DNA of 64,000 bases, from assembly GCF_001719045.1 (NCBI RefSeq), contig NZ_CP015423.1, forward strand, positions 4,215,501-4,279,500, read 5' to 3'. Every line of letters begins with the position of its first letter. Within the stretch, counting starts at the first letter, position 1. The DNA is from Paenibacillus polymyxa. Lineage in GTDB: Bacteria > Bacillota > Bacilli > Paenibacillales > Paenibacillaceae. A program made the position numbers and the translations under genes. Under the pieces are notes generated by a model. That model made no database searches. It was not told the DNA's origin and saw only the letters and a list, made by a program, of their open reading frames with translations. This document shows, piece by piece, positions 1 to 8,224 of the stretch.

Positions 1-93
1 ATCGTTGAAGATTGGGACCCGCACGCTTTCGTTGCGATCGGTAACATTCACGATGTGAAGGGCGGACGCTTTAAGAAAAAAGGAATACACTAG
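1..93 (+). CDS. C-terminal end of a YitT/DUF2179-like membrane protein (partial)
   Basis: An open frame enters from the left edge and stops at 91-93, giving 30 residues. The segment DPHAFVAIGNIHDVKGGRF resembles the end of the C-terminal DUF2179 domain of YitT/YpjC-type integral membrane proteins, where an Asp-x-x-Ala-Phe-Val strand precedes a Gly-rich end. The start and the membrane part lie outside the window. YitT proteins are of unknown function. The assignment rests only on this short tail. Confidence 0.55.
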   Translation: MVEDWDPHAFVAIGNIHDVKGGRFKKKGIH

Positions 94-96
94 CGC

Positions 97-146
97 AAGG
101 GGACAATTTCTCAGCCTAATGGCTGCGGAGTTCGTCCCCTTTTTTG
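97..146 (+). terminator. Rho-independent terminator
   Basis: AAGGGGAC (97-104) pairs with GTCCCCTT (134-141) and is followed by a T-run. It closes the transcript of the partial upstream gene and also lies just downstream of the minus-strand gene at 163-1065. Confidence 0.7.
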
Positions 147-162
147 TTCTTCCAAGCATGGA

Positions 163-1065
163 TCAGGTTCGGTGTGCCTTGGTGCGCATATGCTTGAGGA
201 CGTCTTCTACAGGCTGGGGAGGAACCTTGTCGATCAAGTCGCCTACCTGGTTTAGTCGTTCCTCAATATTCAGCAAATGGTAGTCAAGTGGTGATACATC
301 TTGCCGTACCTCTTCCCAGGTTAGTGGAGTGGAGACCGTAGCGCCAGGGCGTGCCCGCGGGGTATAAGGAGCGGCCAGAGTTTTCCCCTGATAATGCTGC
401 AAGTAATCAAAATAGATGGCTGTTCCACGATCCTTCTTTAACCGTTCGAGTGTGAACAGATGCGGGTGCTTTTCTGTCACAAACTGCCCGACTAATAGCC
501 CGATGCTGCGAAGTTCATCGAAGGTTATGCCTGTACGGATCGGAACGATAATTTGTACACCTGTAGCCCCGGATGTTTTGGGGACGGAATCCAAACCAAG
601 CGAAGCCAGTACTTCTCCGACAATAGAGGCGGCCTCCATAATACGTGGCTCCACCTCTCTGGATGGATCAAGGTCTATCATCCATTCACAGGGCAGCTTG
701 CTTCCCGCTTCATGTAGAGAGGGGTGGAATTCCAACGCAGCCTGATTACCAAGCCAGAGGAGTTGTGGCAATTTGCCGAGCACGATATATTCAATACCAT
801 CATGCAGAGCGGTTTCAATATAGTCTGGCCGAGGACGTGGGGCATTTTTTTGATAAAAAAAATCACCGTGAATCCCATGTGGCCAGCGGATGACGGTCAG
901 CAGACGATGATGGCAATATTTGAGCAGGAAGGGAGCCAATACCGCGAGCTTGCGAAGATATAGCGCCTTAGTCACGCCTGCTTCAGGCCACAGCGGTTTA
1001 TCTGGGTTTGTGATAGGAATTTCCTGACCTTCAATGGTAATTGTACCTTTAACAGCTTGTCCCAT
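163..1065 (-). CDS. LigD-type primase-polymerase domain protein (NHEJ)
   Basis: This 300-residue protein matches the stand-alone polymerase (archaeo-eukaryotic primase) domain of bacterial LigD. The family fills gaps and adds nucleotides at double-strand breaks held by Ku. Visible marks are the N-terminal ITNPDKPLWP segment, the FFYQKNAPRPRPDYI segment, and the metal-binding pair in WMIDLDPS (about residues 129-136). The ligase and phosphoesterase domains of full LigD are absent, so sealing must come from another ligase. The start is set by AAAGGAGG eight bases upstream. A ku gene on the same strand lies at 10,059-10,973, separated by the whole lasso peptide cluster. Confidence 0.88.
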   Translation of the reverse strand: MGQAVKGTITIEGQEIPITNPDKPLWPEAGVTKALYLRKLAVLAPFLLKYCHHRLLTVIRWPHGIHGDFFYQKNAPRPRPDYIETALHDGIEYIVLGKLPQLLWLGNQAALEFHPSLHEAGSKLPCEWMIDLDPSREVEPRIMEAASIVGEVLASLGLDSVPKTSGATGVQIIVPIRTGITFDELRSIGLLVGQFVTEKHPHLFTLERLKKDRGTAIYFDYLQHYQGKTLAAPYTPRARPGATVSTPLTWEEVRQDVSPLDYHLLNIEERLNQVGDLIDKVPPQPVEDVLKHMRTKAHRT

Positions 1066-1186
1066 AGTGCTATCCTCCTTTGGTTAATATACAGCAAAAT
1101 CTTTATTTACAGGCTGATTGTTGAGCTCATAGATCTACATATGGTTTAACATGAACGTGAAGTGCTGAATTTATCCATCAAAGGGA

Positions 1187-1239
1187 TTGACAAGATACAC
1201 TATGTATCATAAATTTATAATAAAAATACGATATGTATC
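1187..1239 (+). promoter_or_regulatory. Lasso cluster promoter with GATAC-type dyads
   Basis: TTGACA (1187-1192) with a 17-base spacer and TAAATT (1210-1215) is a possible sigma-A promoter. The perfect dyad GATACA-N3-TGTATC (1194-1208) fills the spacer, and a second GATA/TATC dyad lies at 1230-1239. TATAAT at 1216 is also present but is badly spaced from TTGACA. The dyads suggest a repressor site. The regulator is not identifiable from the window. Confidence 0.45.
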
Positions 1240-1278
1240 TATCAAAGTGTCTTGAGCAGAGGTAGAGGAGGAGTTTGC

Positions 1279-2547
1279 TTGATTGAAAAGCAAGGCGGAG
1301 GGCTGGTATTCCTGTTAAGTGTCCCTCGGAGTGGAAGCTCGCTGCTTACCGCCATTTTGCAAAACCATTCCCGCCTGTTTGCCACGCAGGAAATGTGGTT
1401 TCTGCTCAGTTTATATGATCTTCCTCAGTCACATGCACGGCCATATGGAGGAACAGGGATACTTCGGCAATTTTTTGAAGGTATGGTCCCCCCCGACGTA
1501 TTGGAGCAGGCCTCCCGTTCGTATGCACTTGAAATATATAATGGTCTGCTTCAAGGAACAACAGCAGATATGCTTATCGACAAATCCCCGCGTTACTATA
1601 CGGTTTTAGAATTTATAGACCGTTTATTCCCTGCTGCCCGCAGGCTGTGGCTTATCCGGAATCCTTTGGCCATTGTGGCCTCATTCAAAAAGGTTAATCA
1701 GCTACGGCATGGACGTTTTCAACTGCTGGAGGAACTGGGGGGGCCGCATTTTAATATGAAAATGACGGATATTACGGTTGGTTTATTCCGTTATGCTCAT
1801 TATTTTGCTACACCTCATCCACTTGCATACCCGCTTAGGTATGAACAACTCGTATCCAATCCAACGATGGAGATCGAGAAGCTGTGCGATTTTCTGGGAA
1901 TCAAGTATGAGCTGGGGATGGAAAAGTACGGGGACTTTGCGGATACGCCCAAATCCAGTCTTTTTTATAGTATGGGAGCGGGTGATCCCTTCGTAGGAGA
2001 GCATGAGCAGGCGCATCAAGATTCGGTACATAGCTGGCAACACTTGTTGAGTAAAACGGAAATTGAGCTGTATTGCAGAAGCATTGGGTCCCGCATGTTT
2101 AAGCAGCTTGGTTACGCGGAAGAGCTGGAGCAGGCTGAGCAGATGACTGGAGTCCGCTTTGAGGATGAGCCGGATATAGAGTTGCTGAGTCGACGTACAC
2201 AACAATTCCTCCAGCAAAGCGGCTTTGAATGGAAGGCAGCTTATCGGATGCTGGAAGAACAAGATGCAGATAACAGAGAACTCGTGATAAATGCAACCCG
2301 TCATGCTGCATCTCAAGATCCGGCAAGGATGCATGTGGACCAGATCGTGAACGATCGGCGGATTCAATCCCTGGAAAACAGGTTGGCACATAGCTATGAG
2401 GAGCGGAACCGTCTTATCGCTCAGCTCCAAAGCTATCAACGCCCAAATCAAGGTCTCCGATATCGCAGCCTCTTTGCCCGTAAGCTCGGGCGCTTGGCGT
2501 CTGTAGTGTTATCAAGTATAGGAAAAGAAAAAGGGGGAAGAACGTGA
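1279..2547 (+). CDS. Sulfotransferase-family protein of the lasso cluster
   Basis: The protein is 422 residues from TTG 1279, chosen because GAGGAGGAG lies 5-7 bases upstream. The N-terminal LLSVPRSGSSLLTAIL is the P-loop-like 5'-phosphosulfate-binding motif of PAPS-dependent sulfotransferases. LWLIRNPLAIVASF near residue 130 is the 3'-phosphate-binding segment. The C-terminal 130 residues are hydrophilic and helical. The stop overlaps the cyclase start by 4 bases, so the two genes are translationally coupled. It is the first gene of the cluster, and the expected role is tailoring the lasso peptide by sulfation. The substrate is not shown by the sequence; sugar or peptide acceptors are both possible. 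Confidence 0.75.
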   Translation: MIEKQGGGLVFLLSVPRSGSSLLTAILQNHSRLFATQEMWFLLSLYDLPQSHARPYGGTGILRQFFEGMVPPDVLEQASRSYALEIYNGLLQGTTADMLIDKSPRYYTVLEFIDRLFPAARRLWLIRNPLAIVASFKKVNQLRHGRFQLLEELGGPHFNMKMTDITVGLFRYAHYFATPHPLAYPLRYEQLVSNPTMEIEKLCDFLGIKYELGMEKYGDFADTPKSSLFYSMGAGDPFVGEHEQAHQDSVHSWQHLLSKTEIELYCRSIGSRMFKQLGYAEELEQAEQMTGVRFEDEPDIELLSRRTQQFLQQSGFEWKAAYRMLEEQDADNRELVINATRHAASQDPARMHVDQIVNDRRIQSLENRLAHSYEERNRLIAQLQSYQRPNQGLRYRSLFARKLGRLASVVLSSIGKEKGGRT

Positions 2548-4469
2548 GTGCGATTGCCGGAATCTATAGCTTTGGGCATGAGTCCGTATGCACCGAAGAA
2601 GGCGGGAAAATGATGCAAGCTCTGCGAAAATATCCCGCTGACCGCGTATGCGCTTGGTGTGAAGGCTCTATTTTTTTGGGTTGTCATGCCCAGCATGTGA
2701 CCCCGGAATCTGTTCATGAGCGTCTTCCCTTCTATGATGAGCTAAGAGATTTGGCAATCACAGCGGATGCAATTATTGACAATCGTTCCGAGTTGTTTGA
2801 ACGGCTGGGAGTTGAGCAGGAACGGCGACAAGATATCACGGACAGCGAGCTGATTTTGCTGGCATATGACAAATGGGGAGTGGATGCAGCCGGTTATCTG
2901 ATAGGTGATTTTGTCTTTGTTATTTGGGATGCCAAGGAACATCGATTATATGGTGCTCGAGATATGACAGGCAATCGTACGTTGTACATCTACCAGCATG
3001 ACCGAGGATTCGCGTTTAGCACGGTAGTCGCTCCGCTTTTGGCCCTGTCCTCTCTGCGAAAAGAATTGTATGAGCCATGGCTGGCCGAATTTTTGTCCAT
3101 CCGCACCATGCAGGAATCCGTCGATATCGGAACGACCGCATACAAGCATATCAACCAGCTTCCCCCTGCACATTGGTTCACTATGGAGGAGGGAAAGCGA
3201 ACCCTTCATAAATATGCATGTCTGGATGAGGTAGAGACACTGCGGCTCAAAACAGGGGGCGAGTACATAGAAGCTTTCCGCGAGGTGTTCACACAGGCGG
3301 TCACTGCCCGACTACGGACGCATCGCGCTGTAGGGGCTGCCTTAAGCGGAGGGCTGGATTCTGGAGCGGTTGCCAGCTTTGCCGCGCCATCACTGCACTT
3401 GCAACAAAAGCCGCTGCATGCCTACAGCTATGTTCCTGTTCAAGATTTTACAGACTGGACACCGCCTACATTGCTGGCGAACGAACGAAGCTATATTCAG
3501 TCTACGGCTCGCTATGTGGGCAACATTCACGAGAATTATATGGATTTTGAGGGGAAAAGTCCGTTTTCAGAAATTGATATTTGGCTGGAACTCATGGAAG
3601 CACCCTACAAATATTTTGAAAACTCCTTCTGGATCAGAGGTTTTTACGAAAAAGCACAGGAGCACAATGTCGGTGTACTGTTGACCGGGGCACGAGGCAA
3701 CTTTACCGTATCGTGGGGCCCTGCACTAGACTATTATGCCCGGCAGTTTCGTCGTTTGCACTGGTTGCAATCCTTTCAGGGATTGTGGCGGTACAGCAAG
3801 CTTACGGGCAGGCGCATGTCACATCTACTCCCCGTAATGTTGAGAAAAGCGACTTCACTTGAATCTCATTCATGGTTGCGGCGTAGCAATCGAAGTCCCG
3901 TTCCTCCCCTGATTCACCCGGAATTTGCCAAACGGATGCATGTAGAAGATATTCCTGCATTGAGCGGAACAGGTTGGATAAAAAATGCCGATCAGACGAG
4001 AAAAGAGAAGTTCTCAAATTTGGCGATTGCCAACAAAAATGGTGTGGTTGCGACCAAACTTTCACTACGTTATGGCCTATGGGAACGTGATCCGACCGGG
4101 GACAGCCGGGTAATTCGTTTTTGCTTATCGGTGCCTTTTGAGCAGTATGTGCAAAACGGTCGGGATCGTGCCCTCATTCGTAAAGCCATGCGTGATCATC
4201 TACCTGATGATGTTCGGTTGAACCAGCGGGTACGCGGCGTGCAGCCTGCCGATTGGCTACATCGTATGCTTCCTTGCTGGGATACGTTTATGGGGGAGCT
4301 TCAACTGATGTGTCATGATTTACGAGCGGCTGAATATCTCAATATTGAGTTAATAAAGACGGCTATGGCGAAACTTCGCCACCCCCGCCCTGAACAGGCG
4401 TCTGATCCAAATATACGACTACTAATGCATAGCCTGATCGTGTACCGTTTTCTCTGTGGATTGAACTGA
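2544..4469 (+). CDS. Lasso peptide cyclase (asparagine synthetase-like, C protein)
   Basis: This is a 641-residue asparagine synthetase B homologue. The family's lasso members adenylate the side-chain carboxyl at core position 7-9 and join it to the new N-terminus, forming the macrolactam. The N-terminal class II glutaminase-like domain starts MSAIAGIY, so the Cys2 nucleophile of true Asn synthetases is Ser here and glutaminase activity is not expected. The ATP-PPi motif ALSGGLDSGAVAS lies near residue 265. The start is GTG 2544, overlapping the sulfotransferase stop. The precursor gene follows at 4523. Confidence 0.92.
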   Translation: MSAIAGIYSFGHESVCTEEGGKMMQALRKYPADRVCAWCEGSIFLGCHAQHVTPESVHERLPFYDELRDLAITADAIIDNRSELFERLGVEQERRQDITDSELILLAYDKWGVDAAGYLIGDFVFVIWDAKEHRLYGARDMTGNRTLYIYQHDRGFAFSTVVAPLLALSSLRKELYEPWLAEFLSIRTMQESVDIGTTAYKHINQLPPAHWFTMEEGKRTLHKYACLDEVETLRLKTGGEYIEAFREVFTQAVTARLRTHRAVGAALSGGLDSGAVASFAAPSLHLQQKPLHAYSYVPVQDFTDWTPPTLLANERSYIQSTARYVGNIHENYMDFEGKSPFSEIDIWLELMEAPYKYFENSFWIRGFYEKAQEHNVGVLLTGARGNFTVSWGPALDYYARQFRRLHWLQSFQGLWRYSKLTGRRMSHLLPVMLRKATSLESHSWLRRSNRSPVPPLIHPEFAKRMHVEDIPALSGTGWIKNADQTRKEKFSNLAIANKNGVVATKLSLRYGLWERDPTGDSRVIRFCLSVPFEQYVQNGRDRALIRKAMRDHLPDDVRLNQRVRGVQPADWLHRMLPCWDTFMGELQLMCHDLRAAEYLNIELIKTAMAKLRHPRPEQASDPNIRLLMHSLIVYRFLCGLN

Positions 4470-4522
4470 TTCAGATTGATCTGGGCGGACAGTTCGTCAT
4501 TCGTTGGAGGGGAGGTGATGAA

Positions 4523-4651
4523 ATGAGTAAAAAAGAATGGCAGGAACCGACGATAGAGGTGTTGGATATTAGCCAGACCATGGCGGGGAAAGGCTGGAGA
4601 CAGATTGATTGGGTGTCCGACCACGATGCCGATATTTATAATCCAAGCTAA
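4523..4651 (+). CDS. Lasso peptide precursor, paeninodin type (42 aa)
   Basis: This small gene has a strong Shine-Dalgarno (GGAGGGGAGGTGAT just upstream of ATG 4523). The leader has the W-x-x-P-x-I-x-x-L-D-I pattern recognised by RRE proteins and ends ...ISQTM, with the Thr at -2 typical of lasso leaders. The predicted core starts AGKGWRQID, giving an Ala1-Asp9 macrolactam as in paeninodin. The 13-residue tail is acidic and aromatic (WVSDHDADIYNPS) and ends in Ser22, the expected target of the adjacent kinase. Cleavage and ring size are inferred from the family pattern. Confidence 0.92.
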   Translation: MSKKEWQEPTIEVLDISQTMAGKGWRQIDWVSDHDADIYNPS

Positions 4652-4761
4652 TAGATGGTTATACATGCAGCCGATGTTGGACTGGAAGCCAGACAGCTCG
4701 GCCGATAACGATTGAATGAACGAAAATAGCATAATCCATTGGACTCGTATTCAATACAGAG

Positions 4762-4817
4762 CCGTCTTTATTTCTTTCGGGTTAGAGGTTTTGCCCAAGA
4801 AATAAAGACGGGATTTT
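4762..4817 (+). terminator. Stem-loop between precursor and tailoring genes
   Basis: CCGTCTTTATTTCTT (4762-4776) and AAGAAATAAAGACGG (4797-4811) form a perfect 15-bp stem with a 20-base loop, followed by GATTTTTAAG. It lies between the precursor and the kinase gene. Such a partial terminator or processing site would keep precursor transcripts more abundant than the downstream enzyme transcripts. Confidence 0.7.
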
Positions 4818-4830
4818 TAAGGACAGAGGA

Positions 4831-5886
4831 GTGAGTCCTACCGTGCATGACAGGAGTGCAAATGTTAGTTGGACGAAATATACAGCCTTTGGACTCAGGA
4901 TTGCCAGTGAACTGAATCTGCCTGAGCTGCTCCTGGCAGCACCGGAAGCAGTAGAGGATGTAGTCATTCGACAGGCTGATTTGACTGCATGGAGTGGTCA
5001 GCTGGAACAGGCCAATTTTGTGATGCTGGATGAACGATTTATGTTCCAAATACCAGGTACGGCCATTTATGCCGTCAGGGAAGGCAAGGAAATCGAGGTA
5101 AGCATATTCTCCGGGGCCGATCCTGACACCGTGCGGCTATTTGTGCTGGGTACATGCATGGGTGTTCTGCTGATGCAAAGACGAATATTACCTATTCACG
5201 GAAGTGCGGTCGTCATTGGGGGGAGGGCATACGCATTTGTGGGTGAATCGGGTACGGGGAAATCGACACTGGCGGCTACTTTTAGGCAGGCAGGTTATCA
5301 GATGGTTAGTGATGACGTGATTGCTGTAGAAGCTACGGCTTCCTCAGCCATCGTGTATCCAGCTTATCCGCAGCAAAAGCTGGGGCTGGATAGCTTGCTC
5401 CAACTGGAGGCTTTACGGGAGAACAAGCATGCACGCACAATAAACCACATACGGTCCCTAACGGATGGCGATTCTGTAATGCCACAATACAGAGATTTTC
5501 GTATGCTTGCAGATGAGCTGAATAAATATGCCGTACCCGCCGTAGATGAATTTTTTAACGATCCGCTGCCCTTAGGGGGCGTATTTGAGCTAGTGGCAGA
5601 TTCTCCAATCCGTGCGTTGATGCGCGAAGGGGAGCTAGTGGCAGTTACGGAGCAGCCCTTGAACGTTCTGGAGTGCTTGCATACATTACTACAACATACA
5701 TATCGTAGGGTGATTATTCCGCGAATGGGTTTGAGTGAATGGTCGTTTGATACAGCGGCTAGGATGGCTCGTAAAGTAGAGGGCTGGCGGCTGCTGAGGG
5801 ATAGTTCCGTCTTTACTGCGTCCGAGGTTGTACAACGGGTACTTGATATCATTCGTAAGGAGGAAAAGAGTTATGGCAGCCACTAA
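4831..5886 (+). CDS. HPr kinase-like lasso peptide tail kinase
   Basis: The 351-residue protein resembles the HPr kinase/phosphorylase-like enzymes of lasso clusters, of which PadeK of paeninodin phosphorylates the C-terminal Ser. The family core is clear: PIHGSAVVIGG, then the Walker A GESGTGKST (about residues 147-155), then the acidic MVSDDVIAVE strand. The divergent N-terminal 120 residues replace the HprK N domain. The start is uncertain: GTG 4831 has AAGGA 7 bases upstream and GTG 4843 has AGAGGAG 10 bases upstream. The 3' end overlaps the RRE gene. It is expected to phosphorylate Ser22 of the precursor tail. Confidence 0.87.
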   Translation: MSPTVHDRSANVSWTKYTAFGLRIASELNLPELLLAAPEAVEDVVIRQADLTAWSGQLEQANFVMLDERFMFQIPGTAIYAVREGKEIEVSIFSGADPDTVRLFVLGTCMGVLLMQRRILPIHGSAVVIGGRAYAFVGESGTGKSTLAATFRQAGYQMVSDDVIAVEATASSAIVYPAYPQQKLGLDSLLQLEALRENKHARTINHIRSLTDGDSVMPQYRDFRMLADELNKYAVPAVDEFFNDPLPLGGVFELVADSPIRALMREGELVAVTEQPLNVLECLHTLLQHTYRRVIIPRMGLSEWSFDTAARMARKVEGWRLLRDSSVFTASEVVQRVLDIIRKEEKSYGSH

Positions 5887-6175
5887 TCCAGCTAAAGACC
5901 ATTATCGCGTCATTTACGGTGAAGAGGTCTACGTCAGTGATATGGACGGGGAAAAAGTGATGATGAGTATTAACACTGGTAAATATTACAACTTAGGCTT
6001 CACAGGAGGACGAATCTGGGAACTGGCAGAATCCGGTCCTTCACTTGGCGATATCGTAACTGTCCTGACGAACGAATATGAGGTGGACGAGGAACAGTGC
6101 AGACAGCAGGTACATACCTTTGTGGCTGAGTTGGAGCGGGAAGGACTGTTAAAGCTTCTACGGGAGTCGGTATAA
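5873..6175 (+). CDS. PqqD-like RiPP recognition element protein (B1)
   Basis: This 100-residue winged-helix protein is of the PqqD/RRE family. It binds the leader peptide and delivers it to the B2 peptidase and the cyclase. The conserved features are the EVYVSDMDGEKVMMSINTGKYYNLGFTGGRIWEL strands and helix, and the C-terminal helix ending in LEREGLLK. ATG 5873 is preferred over the upstream in-frame codon at 5828 because AAGGAGG lies just upstream and family alignment starts there. The gene overlaps the end of the kinase by 14 bases, and B2 starts one base after its stop. Confidence 0.9.
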   Translation: MAATNPAKDHYRVIYGEEVYVSDMDGEKVMMSINTGKYYNLGFTGGRIWELAESGPSLGDIVTVLTNEYEVDEEQCRQQVHTFVAELEREGLLKLLRESV

Positions 6176-6176
6176 C

Positions 6177-6662
6177 ATGCGGATACAACGGCTTTTTCTC
6201 CTGTCTCCAGAGGTCAGGAGATTGTTGCCGGAAGCTTGGCTGGAGCTGGGATGGGCGAGGCTGCGCCAGCGTCGTTCTTTTGGGGATTACTCAAGGGTTT
6301 GGGGTATATGTACGGAAGAAACTCCATGGCAGTGTGATGTCAGGCAGGAGAAGTCCATTCAGCAGATTTCGCACGCTGTGGAGCTGGCAAGCCGTTATAC
6401 TCCTTGGTGCAGTAGTTGTCTTGTACAAGCCGCTGCGGCGATGACGTTGCTGGGACGTAGAAAACTGGACTGCACGCTGTATCTGGGCACAGCCAAAAAT
6501 GCCGCTGGCCGCTTGGCCGCACATGCATGGGTACGTAGCGGACCGATTTATGTTACGGGGAAACGGGAGATGGAAGCATTTACGGTGGTGGGGATATTCG
6601 GGAGACGTGCTGTGACGGATACAAATACAAAGATGGCAGATAAAGGTAGTTCTTTACTTTAA
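6177..6662 (+). CDS. Lasso peptide leader peptidase (B2, transglutaminase-like)
   Basis: A 161-residue papain/transglutaminase-fold protease that removes the leader. The Cys of RYTPWCSSCLVQAAAA (about residues 75-90), the His of AAHAWV and a downstream acidic residue match the Cys-His-Asp triad of the B2 family. ATG 6177 follows the B1 stop after one base, consistent with translational coupling of the B1/B2 pair that is separated in Firmicutes clusters. The length is normal for the family. Confidence 0.9.
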   Translation: MRIQRLFLLSPEVRRLLPEAWLELGWARLRQRRSFGDYSRVWGICTEETPWQCDVRQEKSIQQISHAVELASRYTPWCSSCLVQAAAAMTLLGRRKLDCTLYLGTAKNAAGRLAAHAWVRSGPIYVTGKREMEAFTVVGIFGRRAVTDTNTKMADKGSSLL

Positions 6663-6707
6663 CGCGATGAGACAAAAGAAGTCCAAAGAATCGAAGGAGA
6701 AGAATGC

Positions 6708-8204
6708 ATGCCCACCAAGTCTGTTTTGGAACTTGCGAATTGGAATGAGGATCAGGAATTAACGTTGTTACTCTCTCTATTGGGGAAAGACTTTTCTCAT
6801 TGGCAGGATAAGACTGCTGCTACCCAGCTGCGTGAGATGGATTGGGTCCGCTTTTTACGTCTGACCGAGCACCATCGAGTGGTACCTACGGTGTATCTCC
6901 AACTGAAAACATTGAATCATCCGTTCATTCCCGCAGAATTGTTGCGAAACCTTCAAGCGCAATATCATCGAAACACGCTTCGCATGCTCCATCTTCAAGC
7001 AGAAGCTGGACGTCTGACCAGGCTGCTCATAACTCATGGAATCCGTGTGCTTATGCTGAAGGGTCCTGCTCTGGCGCAGCAATTGTACGGGGATGTTTCT
7101 CTGCGTACCTCCAAGGACATCGATTTACTCATTGCCCCTGACGATATGGATGAGGCTGAGCATTGGATGAAGGAAGCCGGATATGCGCCCAAGAGCGGAG
7201 AAGTGCGTGTCCTTGGCAGTTGGAAATGGAAGGACCATCATACATCCTACCTCCATCCGCAAAAACGGGTAGAGATAGAGTTGCATTGGCGTCTTCACCC
7301 GGATGGGGGTGGGGAACCCTCTTTTGACGAGCTGTGGAGCTGTCGGCAAATGGGTAAAGCTACAGGAGCCAGTCGGATGGTACCGTTGGCACCTGCCGAC
7401 AACAGGACTGCGATGACGTCCTGTATGTATACGCTTGGCAGCGAGCATCAATTTCTGTACTTGAGTGCGCATGGTGCGCGTCACGGATGGTTCAGGCTGC
7501 GCTGGCTGGTTGACATCGACAGGCTTGCGGTATGTGCTGTCGATTGGGAGGCGCTACTGCCGATGATGCGCCGCTACGGGGGCCTGCCTGCTGGCGGGCA
7601 GGCCTGGGCGCTCGCCACTGCGCTGTTGGGTACGCCGATACCAGAGCCGATGCGTCCGGTATCGGCTACCCGGCAGGCGCACAGGCTCGCGCTGAGCGCG
7701 CTGGCCTTCATGCAGGCCAGCGTTCCCGCACCATACCCGATTGCCCACGGGTCGGGTACAGGTAGGCTTGCTCCATCAGAGCTGCTGCACAGCAGAGCTT
7801 TGGCGGAGCAAGCGGAGGCCGCCCCTCCGGATGGCGGTCCTTCATTGTGTAGTACCTGTGGCGAAGCAGCCATGCTTGCCACCAGTGGCGTTCTCAGCAT
7901 CACAGAAGGTGCCAGTAACGACGACTATAGCCCGATGAGCACCGCTACCAGTTGTGCCCCCATTACTCCAGCTGTCGCCTCCAGCCAAGTCATGACCAGA
8001 AACACGGCGGCTGCCCATCAGCCGGTCAGCCGCACTTACTTGCTTTCCTTAAAAGAGCCAAGACACAGACTAAGTTACCTCATCAGCCGTTTATTTCCTT
8101 CTACGGGGGATTCGGCCGTTTTTCCACTGCCTCGCCAGCTGCATTTTTTGTATATCCCTTTACGTCCATTTCTTTGGCTGAAGCGGCGATTTTCAAAGCA
8201 CTGA
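6708..8204 (+). CDS. Nucleotidyltransferase-like lasso tailoring protein with a low-complexity insertion
   Basis: The N-terminal 300 residues match the uncharacterised nucleotidyltransferase family found in Firmicutes lasso clusters. They include the GLKGPALAQQLYGD-like helix followed by RTSKDIDLLI, the DxD metal site. The last 60 residues, with LSLKEPRHRLSYLISRLFPS and a Pro-Leu-rich C-terminus, are also typical of the family. Between them (about residues 350-440) is a Ser/Ala/Thr/Pro-rich stretch with no recognisable fold. A homologue in the pseudomycoidin cluster was, as I recall it, linked to sugar addition on the phosphorylated tail. The role here is inferred. Confidence 0.75.
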   Translation: MPTKSVLELANWNEDQELTLLLSLLGKDFSHWQDKTAATQLREMDWVRFLRLTEHHRVVPTVYLQLKTLNHPFIPAELLRNLQAQYHRNTLRMLHLQAEAGRLTRLLITHGIRVLMLKGPALAQQLYGDVSLRTSKDIDLLIAPDDMDEAEHWMKEAGYAPKSGEVRVLGSWKWKDHHTSYLHPQKRVEIELHWRLHPDGGGEPSFDELWSCRQMGKATGASRMVPLAPADNRTAMTSCMYTLGSEHQFLYLSAHGARHGWFRLRWLVDIDRLAVCAVDWEALLPMMRRYGGLPAGGQAWALATALLGTPIPEPMRPVSATRQAHRLALSALAFMQASVPAPYPIAHGSGTGRLAPSELLHSRALAEQAEAAPPDGGPSLCSTCGEAAMLATSGVLSITEGASNDDYSPMSTATSCAPITPAVASSQVMTRNTAAAHQPVSRTYLLSLKEPRHRLSYLISRLFPSTGDSAVFPLPRQLHFLYIPLRPFLWLKRRFSKH

Positions 8205-8224
8205 CTCGATAAGGAGTGTGCATT

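Noticed and set aside
1783..2451. 222-residue minus-strand frame inside the sulfotransferase gene
   Set aside because: It is wholly inside a well-supported gene and has no family pattern or ribosome site.
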